A stretch of 62,586 bases of DNA from Chlamydiota bacterium (GTDB taxonomy: Bacteria > Chlamydiota > Chlamydiia > Chlamydiales > Parachlamydiaceae): contig JABDGQ010000005.1 of the NCBI GenBank assembly GCA_013285965.1, positions 1-62,586 on the forward strand, given 5' to 3'. A program made the translations under genes and the position numbers. Positions 44,901-52,602 of the stretch are shown one piece after another; within the stretch, counting starts at the first letter, position 1, and each line of letters begins with the position of its first letter. The notes beneath the pieces are model-generated. The model saw only the letters and a program-made list of their open reading frames with translations, was not told the origin of the DNA and did not search any database.

Positions 44901-46480
44901 TCGCTATCTTGTGCACTTGGATTAGGCAAAATATCACGCACGCTTTTGGCTATGACATATATAGAACCATTACGCAATCCTTTATAAGATGGATTTTGTT
45001 CTATATTTGGTGAATATACCACTAAGCCAAACTTTTGATCTTCTAGCGAACCGCTGGCATATTGCTCATAACTTGAGATGGGATAAACATCTCTGGCAAA
45101 ATCAGGCGATGTAGGCTGCCAATTGGTCGATAGTTGATTTAAAATTTGTTGACTTTGTTGCTTTGCTAAATAACCCAAATTCATCACTAAATAACTTTGC
45201 GCATTGTTTAAACTGTCCAAATCGACTACAAAATTATCGTTATATGGTTTAACTTGTTCATTAGAAATTTGAGCTACACGAGCCAAAGCATTAATCAATA
45301 ATTTATTGACTTTATCTTTTTGCATGGCGTTGCTTTCACTAGCAACTGCTTGTGTTTCCCATGACACAACATCATCGTACAGGTTAAGCAAAACTTGGCT
45401 GTTTTTCCAATTAATAGTTAACCCTTTAATTAAGGGGTGATAACCACTTAAATCAATATATTGCGTTGCATCAGCAGAGCTCTGGTTAGTCGCTAGAAGT
45501 TTTTGAATTTGAGTGTTGGTAAGTGGTTTATGAGGAGCTTGGGCATTAGCGATGTTTTTGCGCAAAATATTTAGTGCATTATTAACGACTTTCAATTGGT
45601 TTGAAAGCATGGCTAGCTGCTGCATTTGTTGTGCATCAAGAGCAATACCGTCTTCACTAACTTTTTGTAAGTCGGTTTGATCTGATTTTAATTTTTTTTG
45701 TAATTGTTCTAAATTACTTACATATTTTGAAACAGAACGGCTAGCGTTTTTACTTTCTATTTGCGACAATGATTCATTGTAACGCTTAGCAAGCGCGCTA
45801 TCAGGGCCAAAAGTGGTGTTAATATCGACAACTTGACGTGCTAGCTCAATGGCTAAGTCGTCGCGTTGTACATTTTCACTATCGTTAACAATGGCATTAA
45901 TTTCCGTAGCAGCTTTACTTGGTCCTGCAATGGCCAAAGCTACCTGAGTAACACGATCGTAAACAATTTGACGATATAAAGGAGCAATAGCGCCATTTGC
46001 GTCATATTTGGCAGTAAATTCAAATAGTTCGCCTTGTTGCGCTGGATCTAATTGCAAACCAACTTTCCGCTGTACTAATACTTTAGTAGAATCGTTATTG
46101 ACTTCGCTAGAGGAGAGTTCTAGTTGCGCAGGGGTAAAAGGAATTAGTGCGCCAGCACGCGGTAAAAAGCGGCTGAACAAAGCGGCATCTTTTTCATTTT
46201 TAAAAGAAATTTCAATCAAACCAGCATTTTGTGGTAACGTGCTAATCGTTGCATATTTAATACCCAATAAATGATTAAAAGAGGCTAGCCAACTTTCAGA
46301 ATCATCTTGCAGCTGATTGACACGCTGCACAATAGTGCTGGAAACTTCTTCTGCTTTACCTGCATCCACAGGTTTACCTAAAGGTTTAGAATAGAAGAAT
46401 AGTGTAGGTAAAATATTGTAGAGCGTAAGCACTAGGACGGCAATAATTAGCATTAACTGCCAACGCTTTGGTTTTTCCAT
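41918..46480 (-). CDS. secDF: Fused protein translocase subunit SecDF
   Basis: SecDF uses the proton gradient to pull exported proteins across the inner membrane together with SecYEG. The 1520-residue fusion is very long. After one N-terminal membrane helix comes a large extra region with a coiled coil (about residues 240-330) seen in chlamydial SecD. The SecD domain shows '[20 protein letters not shown]', '[16 protein letters not shown]' and '[20 protein letters not shown]'; the SecF domain shows '[15 protein letters not shown]' and '[25 protein letters not shown]'. About twelve membrane helices in total. It is a single-gene unit with its own promoter and terminator. Confidence 0.95.
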   Translation of the reverse strand: [1520 protein letters not shown]

Positions 46481-46518
46481 TATCTGATACCCCTTTTATA
46501 AATGGAGATTTTGACTAA

Positions 46519-46546
46519 ATAATAGCGCGCGTACTTTAGATTACAA
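46519..46546 (-). promoter_or_regulatory. Putative sigma-66 promoter of secDF
   Basis: Read on the minus strand: -35 TTGTAA (46546-46541), a 16-bp spacer, and -10 TATTAT (46524-46519), 38 bases before the secDF start codon. AAAGGGG at about 46490-46496 is the ribosome site. The match to the bacterial housekeeping consensus is moderate. Confidence 0.45.
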
Positions 46547-46773
46547 ATTCGGCACCTTTTTTCAAGAAGTCTAATAGACCTAATCAAAAATTGCCTATTT
46601 TCTAAACAAAGCAAGTTTTGAAAAGGGGTCTAACAACCTCAATTTTTTGGTTTTTAAAATGGCAAAAAAAACTAAAAATTCAGGTTAACACAAAAGAAAA
46701 AGCATAACAAATCGTTGCTGATTATGTCCACTAGAATCAAAAAACCAAATGTTATTATTGCATAAGAAAATTT

Positions 46774-46818
46774 TTCAACCTCAGCCACTAGCTTAAGTTG
46801 ATGGCTGAGGTTGAAATT
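46774..46818 (-). terminator. Hairpin, probable terminator of the duplicated module
   Basis: 'CAACCTCAGCCA' and 'TGGCTGAGGTTG' form a 12-bp perfect stem around a 14-base loop, extended by A/T pairs on both sides. It lies about 55 bases past the stop of the last gene of the module (minus strand), and the minus strand continues with a weak A/T tract. Probably the operon end. Confidence 0.6.
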
Positions 46819-46869
46819 TGAGCTAAGATCTGTGGTTAATCACAAAATTCAAGTTATTAACAAACAGGG

Positions 46870-47328
46870 TTATCGTCCACTAATATGAGGTGGTGGTAAT
46901 GTTACGATTGCGCTTGGATTATTACCTGGACCTGTGCGATGCATAGCAGGATCGCTAGGCGGTGCTTGTCTACCAACACCAGGACCTGTGCGATGCATAG
47001 CAGGATCTCTATGCGGCATTATCTGTCCATCCACACCAGGACCTGTGCGATGCATTGGTGGATCATTACGCTGACCATCCATAACAGCGCCTAGTCTAAA
47101 AGGCATAGCTGGTCGAACACCAGGACCTGTGCGATGCATCGGTGGATCACCCATGACTGTATGTGCACTCAAAGCTTGTGACGCTTGTGTAAAAAAACTT
47201 TGCAACGCCATAGCATTGATACGACGATTTTGAGGAGATGGAATTTGGCGATTGCCTAAATCCCCATCACCATTGGTCGTATCTGCAAAATGGCTTGCTC
47301 CATTCAAACTATAATTAAAGCGAGTCAT
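46870..47328 (-). CDS. MHRTGPG-repeat protein (module protein B2)
   Basis: A 152-residue protein of unknown family. The C-terminal half carries four copies of D-P-(P/A)-MHRTGPG: MHRTGPG at 64-70, 92-98, 111-117 and 129-135, with spacing of 28, 19 and 18 residues. The corresponding 17-bp DNA core GGACCTGTGCGATGCAT (minus-strand gene, given on plus) is identical in all four copies. The N-terminal 60 residues are polar and unrecognised. No signal peptide or membrane segment. AGGAG precedes the ATG. It starts 12 bases after its partner gene A2. A related motif recurs in protein B1 upstream. Function unknown. Confidence 0.7.
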   Translation of the reverse strand: MTRFNYSLNGASHFADTTNGDGDLGNRQIPSPQNRRINAMALQSFFTQASQALSAHTVMGDPPMHRTGPGVRPAMPFRLGAVMDGQRNDPPMHRTGPGVDGQIMPHRDPAMHRTGPGVGRQAPPSDPAMHRTGPGNNPSAIVTLPPPHISGR

Positions 47329-47340
47329 TGCTTACTCCTA

Positions 47341-47994
47341 TTATTGACGATAAGGAGAATAACTTCTTATATTGGCAATACTATATGGAAAACCGTCCAT
47401 ATCAGCATTAATCATGATATATGATACTTGCGAAAAGGTACGCCATTTGTTATTCAAACCAAGAATGATACGATCGCCCTCTTTCCAATATGAAAAGTTT
47501 TTGTCTGACTGATCGATATACCATTCTGAATTATCATTTAAAAAAACAGTGCGCGCATTGCGATCAATATAGGAGATAAACAAGGTATGTTCACTAATTA
47601 ACATTGGTGCTGAACGTAGATTGACAAAAATAGTTTGTTGTAATGCTTTATTGCGAATAACATAGTCATAACCTGAAAAATAAGACAATATTGCACAACA
47701 GCCACCAGTATATTTTGGTTTGATTTCTAAATCTTGTGTATAGCCCCATTGTGGATGTTGTTGTAAAAGATGGCGCGATATAGGTGCCACGTTCCACCTT
47801 GAACCATCATTAAGTTCAATTACATCAGCATTAGCAGAAGCGGCATATAAATAATGTGAAGAGGCACGATGCAATTGACTATGCACATGATCATATACTT
47901 GCGCCGATAATTGCGGCAAAGTTACATAGCTTAACACACATGGCGCTAATGCCATGCTAAACATAAAAAATAATTTCTTAGCTTGTTTATACAT
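47341..47994 (-). CDS. Exported DGSxW-repeat protein (module protein A2)
   Basis: A 217-residue exported protein with a signal peptide (about residues 1-32). It is a paralogue of the protein at 49076-49690: both have 'VIELNDGSRWNV'-type text (57-69 here) followed by HPQWGYTQDL, and a second half with 'FLNDNSEWYI' (150-160) followed by W..GDRIILGLNN. Each protein thus holds two copies of an L-x-D-x-S-x-W-x-(V/I) beta unit. A CC pair at 99-100 is absent from the paralogue. It is transcribed just before the MHRTGPG-repeat gene. I know similar DGS-W strands in other chlamydial exported proteins, but no function. Confidence 0.7.
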   Translation of the reverse strand: MYKQAKKLFFMFSMALAPCVLSYVTLPQLSAQVYDHVHSQLHRASSHYLYAASANADVIELNDGSRWNVAPISRHLLQQHPQWGYTQDLEIKPKYTGGCCAILSYFSGYDYVIRNKALQQTIFVNLRSAPMLISEHTLFISYIDRNARTVFLNDNSEWYIDQSDKNFSYWKEGDRIILGLNNKWRTFSQVSYIMINADMDGFPYSIANIRSYSPYRQ

Positions 47995-48091
47995 TATAGG
48001 AGCTCCGTTATAAATTTTTGTAAAAAATCACACCTAACAATTAAATACTATTCTATAAACTAGATATATAAGTTTTAATTTTATCTAAACT

Positions 48092-49045
48092 TTATCGTCG
48101 AACTTTATCTCTTTCACCAGCCCCTACGCGAAACATGCAGACACCATCTTCCTCATCAAACGATCTACTAGTACGTGCACGCGCTGCTTTAGCTGATTCT
48201 CTAAGCCTACTAGTCTCACCAGCTCCAACGGGATGCAATCCTTCGTCCTCATCTTCAGGATGTTTTGTTTTAATTTCGAATCCGCCTTTGTCGCGAGGAT
48301 GGCCATAAGTTGACGCACCAGGTCCAACTCCATACATAGTAGTAGGATCATCATCAGATGGTTTAGGACGTGACCCATATGGTCTAGGACGTGACCCAGA
48401 CACACCAGTTCCAGTTACATACATAATAGGCTCGTCAGCGCGTAGATCGCGCCTACTATAGCTAGAGCCAGGCATTTGACAAGATCGACTACCTGAATCA
48501 AACGATCCCCTAGTAGGTGCACGTGCTGCTTGAGCTAATCCTCTACTAGGCTCACCAGACTGACCAGGTCCAACTGGATGCAATTTCGGCCTATCACCTT
48601 CTTCGCCTCGTCGGCGATTATTTGGTTGACGTGTTTTATATCCATAACTAGTAACCCCAGCACCATCGGTCGAATTCTCAAATAAAGACTCTATACTATT
48701 ACATGCGAAACCAAAACCGTCTGAAACAGCGCCTATAACACCATCAAAACTTTGCCAAAAATTAAAGGTGAAACTAGATCCCACTCCATAAGGATTGGGT
48801 GGGGAAGAATTATCTGAAACACAGCGTCGATAAATCCACAAAATTAAACAAGCTAACGGCACATAATCCAAAACAGTAGCCGTTCTTGGCCAACTACGCC
48901 TGATATGATTAGCACTTTCATTTGACAATATACTCACACCAATCCCTAAAATGGCCTCCAAAAAAGGATGATCATTTGCAGGAGGTGGATTTAAACCTGG
49001 ATAAGGGGGAGGTGCACCTTGGCCATCCGCATAAATTCCAAACAT
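48092..49045 (-). CDS. VGxG-repeat membrane protein (module protein B1)
   Basis: A 317-residue protein of unknown family. The N-terminus has PPPYPG (12-17), which contains a PPxY motif, and a membrane-like segment (about 55-72). From residue 150 on, a short motif is repeated five times: LHPVGPG (155-161), MYVTGTG (208-214), MYGVGPG (237-243), LHPVGAG (270-276) and MFRVGAG (304-310), each preceded by acidic residues. A longer unit is also doubled: LHPVG-x-G followed by A..AARA.T..SFD and a Cys-Met or Met-x pair (155-191 and 270-304). The region is polar and probably disordered. It starts 30 bases after its exported partner and behind GGAG. Confidence 0.68.
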   Translation of the reverse strand: MFGIYADGQGAPPPYPGLNPPPANDHPFLEAILGIGVSILSNESANHIRRSWPRTATVLDYVPLACLILWIYRRCVSDNSSPPNPYGVGSSFTFNFWQSFDGVIGAVSDGFGFACNSIESLFENSTDGAGVTSYGYKTRQPNNRRRGEEGDRPKLHPVGPGQSGEPSRGLAQAARAPTRGSFDSGSRSCQMPGSSYSRRDLRADEPIMYVTGTGVSGSRPRPYGSRPKPSDDDPTTMYGVGPGASTYGHPRDKGGFEIKTKHPEDEDEGLHPVGAGETSRLRESAKAARARTSRSFDEEDGVCMFRVGAGERDKVRR

Positions 49046-49075
49046 TTTTACTCCAAAAATTTTAATTAAATAAGA

Positions 49076-49690
49076 TTAATAATTATACACATAGCTATAT
49101 GGCTGACCATACAACTCTACATTGATCAATATGTAAGGATAAATGGCACTTTCCCTACTATTGTTGTTCACACCTAACATTACGCGACTACCTTGCGACC
49201 AAGTTGACAAATTTTGATCGCGCGAATCGACATACCAAACCGAGTTATCAGACAATACAATAGCGCCAGCGTAACGGTCGACTTGCGTAATAAAAAGAGT
49301 TTGTGCACCCGCTAAAATAGGCGCTTTACGTAAACGAACAGCAATTCTTTGATTTAGAGTGGTATTATAAATCACATATTTGTAATAAGCGGAATTTGTA
49401 CGATGATAGTTAATGTAGCGTGGTGTAATAATTAAATCTTGAGTATAACCCCATACTGGATGTTGTAGTAAAAAATGACGATCTTCTTCAGCTACGTCCC
49501 ATTTTGAGCCATCGCCCAATTCAATCACACCCCCATCAGATGACATGGCTGATAAATATTGATGCGCCTGAGGCATTTCAAGGCAATCAGGACACTGTTG
49601 TGCAGCTAAAGATGCTATTGGTAAAGAAAATGTGGCTAATATTGATAAACAAGAAGCCATCATAAAAATTGATTTTTTTAAATTATGCAT
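49076..49690 (-). CDS. Exported DGSxW-repeat protein (module protein A1)
   Basis: A 204-residue exported protein with a signal peptide (about residues 1-30, ending SLAA). Two related halves: 'VIELGDGSKWDV' (55-66) with HPVWGYTQDL, and 'IVLSDNSVWYV' (134-144) with WSQGSRVMLGVNN. It is the paralogue of the 47341-47994 protein, with the same gene order relative to its partner, so the pair A-B was duplicated as a unit. It also follows accC closely (35 bases), but I infer a separate transcript. Unknown function; probably periplasmic or surface. Confidence 0.7.
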   Translation of the reverse strand: MHNLKKSIFMMASCLSILATFSLPIASLAAQQCPDCLEMPQAHQYLSAMSSDGGVIELGDGSKWDVAEEDRHFLLQHPVWGYTQDLIITPRYINYHRTNSAYYKYVIYNTTLNQRIAVRLRKAPILAGAQTLFITQVDRYAGAIVLSDNSVWYVDSRDQNLSTWSQGSRVMLGVNNNSRESAIYPYILINVELYGQPYSYVYNY

Positions 49691-49725
49691 ACATTACTCT
49701 TTGGTTTATAAATTATTATAAAATT

Positions 49726-51084
49726 TCAATTTTTAAACTGACAACCTTGTGCAATTAAGGCGTCAATGTAAGTTAAATCAAAATCACAACTAATGAATTT
49801 TTCATCTTCAAGCATGTGTAAATGAAAATCAATTGTCGAATGAACTCCGCCAATATGAAATTCGCGCAATGCTCGTTTGCCAATCGCTATGGCTTCAGCT
49901 CGAGTAGATCCCTTTACAATTAATTTAGCGATCATTGAATCATAGTTAGGAGGTATAGTGTAGCCAGAATAACAAGCACTGTCAACCCTAACATGTGGAC
50001 CGCCCGGTGGTAAATAATACTCAAGCTTGCCTGGCGATGGGGTAAAATTATGTTCAGGATTTTCGGCATTGATCCTGAACTGCATTACGTGTCCATCATA
50101 AACGATCTCTTTCTGTTTGTAGGATAGCTTTTCGCCTTGAGCAATTTTTAATTGCTGTACTACAAGATCAATTCCCGTTAGCTCTTCTGTGACCGTATGT
50201 TCAACTTGAATGCGAGTATTTACTTCCATGAAGTAAAAATTTTGATTTTTATCTAATAAAAATTCGACTGTGCCTGCTGAATAATAACCAGCCGCTTTAA
50301 CGACATTTACGGCACACTCACCAATTTTCTGACGCATTTTTGGTGTTAAGACAGGACTAGGTGCTTCTTCGATTAATTTTTGGCGTCGTCGTTGTGTAGT
50401 ACAATCGCGCTCTCCTAAATGAATATAGTGTCCATGTTTATCGCCTAACACTTGCACTTCAATATGGCGTGGACCTACAATCATTTTTTCTAAATAAACA
50501 TCGGGATTGCCAAAGCTGGCTTCAGCCTCGGCGCGCGCAGCTGTAAACTGTTTAATAAACTCTTCTTCACTATGTGCAATGCGTATTCCCTTGCCACCAC
50601 CACCGGCGACAGCCTTTATAAAAACAGGGAAGCCCAGTTTAGCTACTTCTTGGCGCGCTTGTTTAATATCAGCTACAACCCCTTCCGAACCGGGGATAAC
50701 GGGACAACCTGCAGCTTTAGCGGTCGCTTTAGCGCGTGCTTTATCACCTAACAGGGCGATTGCTTCCGGTGATGGACCAATAAAGTTTAGACCACAGCTC
50801 TCACAAATAGAAGCAAAATTGGCGTTTTCACTCAAGAAGCCATAGCCTGGGTGAATAGCGTCAGCACCTGTAATTTCACAGGCCGATAAAATATTAGGGA
50901 TTTTAAGATAAGAACGATTGGAGGGCGCTTCACCAATACAAATGGCCTCATCGGCATGCAATACATGCAATGCTTCGGCATCTGCTTGAGAGTATACTGC
51001 TACAGTCTGTAATCCTAAATCATGGCAGGCGCGAATAATGCGCACCGCAATTTCACCACGATTTGCAACTAAAACTTTTTTCAT
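49726..51084 (-). CDS. accC: Biotin carboxylase subunit of acetyl-CoA carboxylase
   Basis: AccC carboxylates biotin on AccB with ATP and bicarbonate, starting fatty acid synthesis. The 452-residue ATP-grasp protein has 'KKVLVANRGEIAVRIIRACH', the glycine-rich 'AVAGGGGKGIRIAHSEEEF', 'EVQVLGDKHGHYIHLGERDC' and the catalytic 'FMEVNTRIQVEHTVTEE'. Length and motifs are standard. It lies downstream of accB (57 bases) in the conserved chlamydial order. Confidence 0.97.
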   Translation of the reverse strand: MKKVLVANRGEIAVRIIRACHDLGLQTVAVYSQADAEALHVLHADEAICIGEAPSNRSYLKIPNILSACEITGADAIHPGYGFLSENANFASICESCGLNFIGPSPEAIALLGDKARAKATAKAAGCPVIPGSEGVVADIKQARQEVAKLGFPVFIKAVAGGGGKGIRIAHSEEEFIKQFTAARAEAEASFGNPDVYLEKMIVGPRHIEVQVLGDKHGHYIHLGERDCTTQRRRQKLIEEAPSPVLTPKMRQKIGECAVNVVKAAGYYSAGTVEFLLDKNQNFYFMEVNTRIQVEHTVTEELTGIDLVVQQLKIAQGEKLSYKQKEIVYDGHVMQFRINAENPEHNFTPSPGKLEYYLPPGGPHVRVDSACYSGYTIPPNYDSMIAKLIVKGSTRAEAIAIGKRALREFHIGGVHSTIDFHLHMLEDEKFISCDFDLTYIDALIAQGCQFKN

Positions 51085-51141
51085 AATTAAGCCTTTTTTG
51101 ATGTGTTAAAACAATATTTTATAACAAAACACATTCAAAAA

Positions 51142-51651
51142 TTACTCAATGATACGAAAAAGTTTGGTACCAAACTCAACTGGTTGACCACTTTCAACCA
51201 AAACTTCCACTAAAGTACCCGCAAGATTGGCTTTAATTTCATTCATCACTTTCATCGCTTCAATAATACATACAATCATGTTTTTATCTATTTTATCACC
51301 AGCCTTTACAAAAGGAGGTTCTTCAGGTGCGGCAGCTACATAAAAAGTACCTACCATAGGAGAAACAATAAATTGACTATTAGCATCTTCTTTTTTGCCC
51401 TCAACACTTAGAGGAGCAGCCAATTTAATAGATGGCATCTCAGAGGCGCGTGATAAAGCTTGTTCGGCTCTGTGTAATGTAGAGTAACGCAATTGTTCTT
51501 CAGAGCTATGTTGGATGGCACCAGCATTATAATTATTGCTTGGCACTTCTCGTTCAATCACTATCTCAAAGTTATCTTTTTTTAATTTAAGACGTTTGAC
51601 ATCTGAACGTCCTACCGCTGTCATTAGTTCTTTAATCTGCTTTAATTCCAC
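51142..51651 (-). CDS. accB: Biotin carboxyl carrier protein of acetyl-CoA carboxylase
   Basis: AccB carries the biotin moved between AccC and the carboxyltransferase. The 169-residue protein has an N-terminal helical dimer part ('MELKQIKELMTAVGRSDVKR'), a variable linker and a C-terminal biotinyl domain with EAMKVMNEI, whose lysine is biotinylated, preceded by 'VSPMVGTFYVAAAPEEPPFV'. Length fits the family. It is separated from efp by one extra gene (DUF924), unlike the order I remember from Chlamydia. Confidence 0.96.
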   Translation of the reverse strand: MELKQIKELMTAVGRSDVKRLKLKKDNFEIVIEREVPSNNYNAGAIQHSSEEQLRYSTLHRAEQALSRASEMPSIKLAAPLSVEGKKEDANSQFIVSPMVGTFYVAAAPEEPPFVKAGDKIDKNMIVCIIEAMKVMNEIKANLAGTLVEVLVESGQPVEFGTKLFRIIE

Positions 51652-51694
51652 TGCTAATCCTTTGATAAAAAAAAGCTATATATAGTTTATGCTA

Positions 51695-52585
51695 TTAAAA
51701 TGATTGCCATTGATGAAGAAAGATTAATTCTTCTGGCGTTGATTCACGCCCTAAAATTTCATTGCGATGGGGAAAACGACCAAAGCGCATAATTTGCTTT
51801 TGGTGCAACAAAGCGTAATTTAAAAATGATTGCATGTGTGATCGCATTGAAGGAGCCACACTATTAACTAGTTGTTGATATAACTGCACAGAAAGTTTTT
51901 GAATATCGGCATCTTCCGTATGCTCAAGAGGTAAATAAAAAAACGCGCGCATGAAGGGTTGCAGTTGTTGGTCTTGCTTTTGCTTAACTCCCTCAAGCAC
52001 CAAACCTTTTGCCATCGCATCATACATGAATGCTTGACGTTTATCCGTATTACAATATATGCACCGTGGAAATTGATGTAATAACAAAATTAGTGCAAGT
52101 CGTCCCGTTGGTGTATGTCGCCACTCATTCAACTCACCGCGTTGCGCCTTCAAGATATCTTGCGAAAAATTGGCTTGGATAAAACGAGTAGTATCACCAT
52201 TTTGATTGCGCCAAATAGCCACTTTCTCTGCTGGAAAATCATCGTCTTTATTAAGTTGACCAAACCAAAAATCTAAGATAAGAGCTGCGCGATCTTTTTT
52301 ATTGTTTTTTTCGCTAATTTCATTATCTCTTAAATTGACGGCAGTTGAATTGTTTAGAGATGCATTAGAAATATTTTTATCAGCTATACTTCTTGAAATA
52401 ACAGCTGAGTGATTGGAAGTATTTAAACTATCAATATTTGGCTCATTGCTATTTTCAAGAGATGACAGCGATCCGCTGTATAGTGAGGAACTAACTAGAT
52501 AAAATAATATGAGATTAGTAGAGCAAAACCTTATTAAAATATTCTTAAGTTTAAATTTTAGTCGATTCACACTAGCTACCATCAT
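51695..52585 (-). CDS. DUF924 family protein with N-terminal extension
   Basis: A 296-residue protein whose C-terminal 200 residues match the DUF924 family: 'ILDFWFGQLN' at the start of the domain, 'GRLALILLLHQFPRCIYCNT', 'AFFYLPLEHTED' and the last 'RFGRFPHRNEILGRESTPEE'. The family is helical, TPR-like, and of unknown function. The N-terminal 100 residues contain a basic start, a hydrophobic stretch (about 18-38) and a Ser/Asn-rich linker, suggesting membrane anchoring or export, which is unusual for the family. It interrupts the conserved rpe-efp-accB-accC group. Confidence 0.82.
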   Translation of the reverse strand: MMVASVNRLKFKLKNILIRFCSTNLILFYLVSSSLYSGSLSSLENSNEPNIDSLNTSNHSAVISRSIADKNISNASLNNSTAVNLRDNEISEKNNKKDRAALILDFWFGQLNKDDDFPAEKVAIWRNQNGDTTRFIQANFSQDILKAQRGELNEWRHTPTGRLALILLLHQFPRCIYCNTDKRQAFMYDAMAKGLVLEGVKQKQDQQLQPFMRAFFYLPLEHTEDADIQKLSVQLYQQLVNSVAPSMRSHMQSFLNYALLHQKQIMRFGRFPHRNEILGRESTPEELIFLHQWQSF

Positions 52586-52602
52586 CCTACCATCGTTTTG
52601 AA

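Larger units (their letters stand above)
46481..46869. other. Intergenic region between secDF and the duplicated module
   Basis: A 389-base gap. It holds the secDF promoter, an R2-like motif (AAGAAGTCTAATAGACC, 46562-46579), a repeat block shared with 23455-23489 (ATGGCAAAAAAA...TTCAGGTT, 46657-46686) and the hairpin at 46774-46818. I see no gene. Confidence 0.5.

Noticed and set aside
46928-47139. Four exact 17-bp repeats that could look like a small CRISPR array
   Set aside because: The repeats lie inside an open frame, always in the same phase, with uneven spacing in multiples of three, and no cas genes are present.
50507-50845. 112-codon plus-strand frame
   Set aside because: Antisense shadow of accC; Ala/Pro-rich composition comes from the opposite strand's codons.
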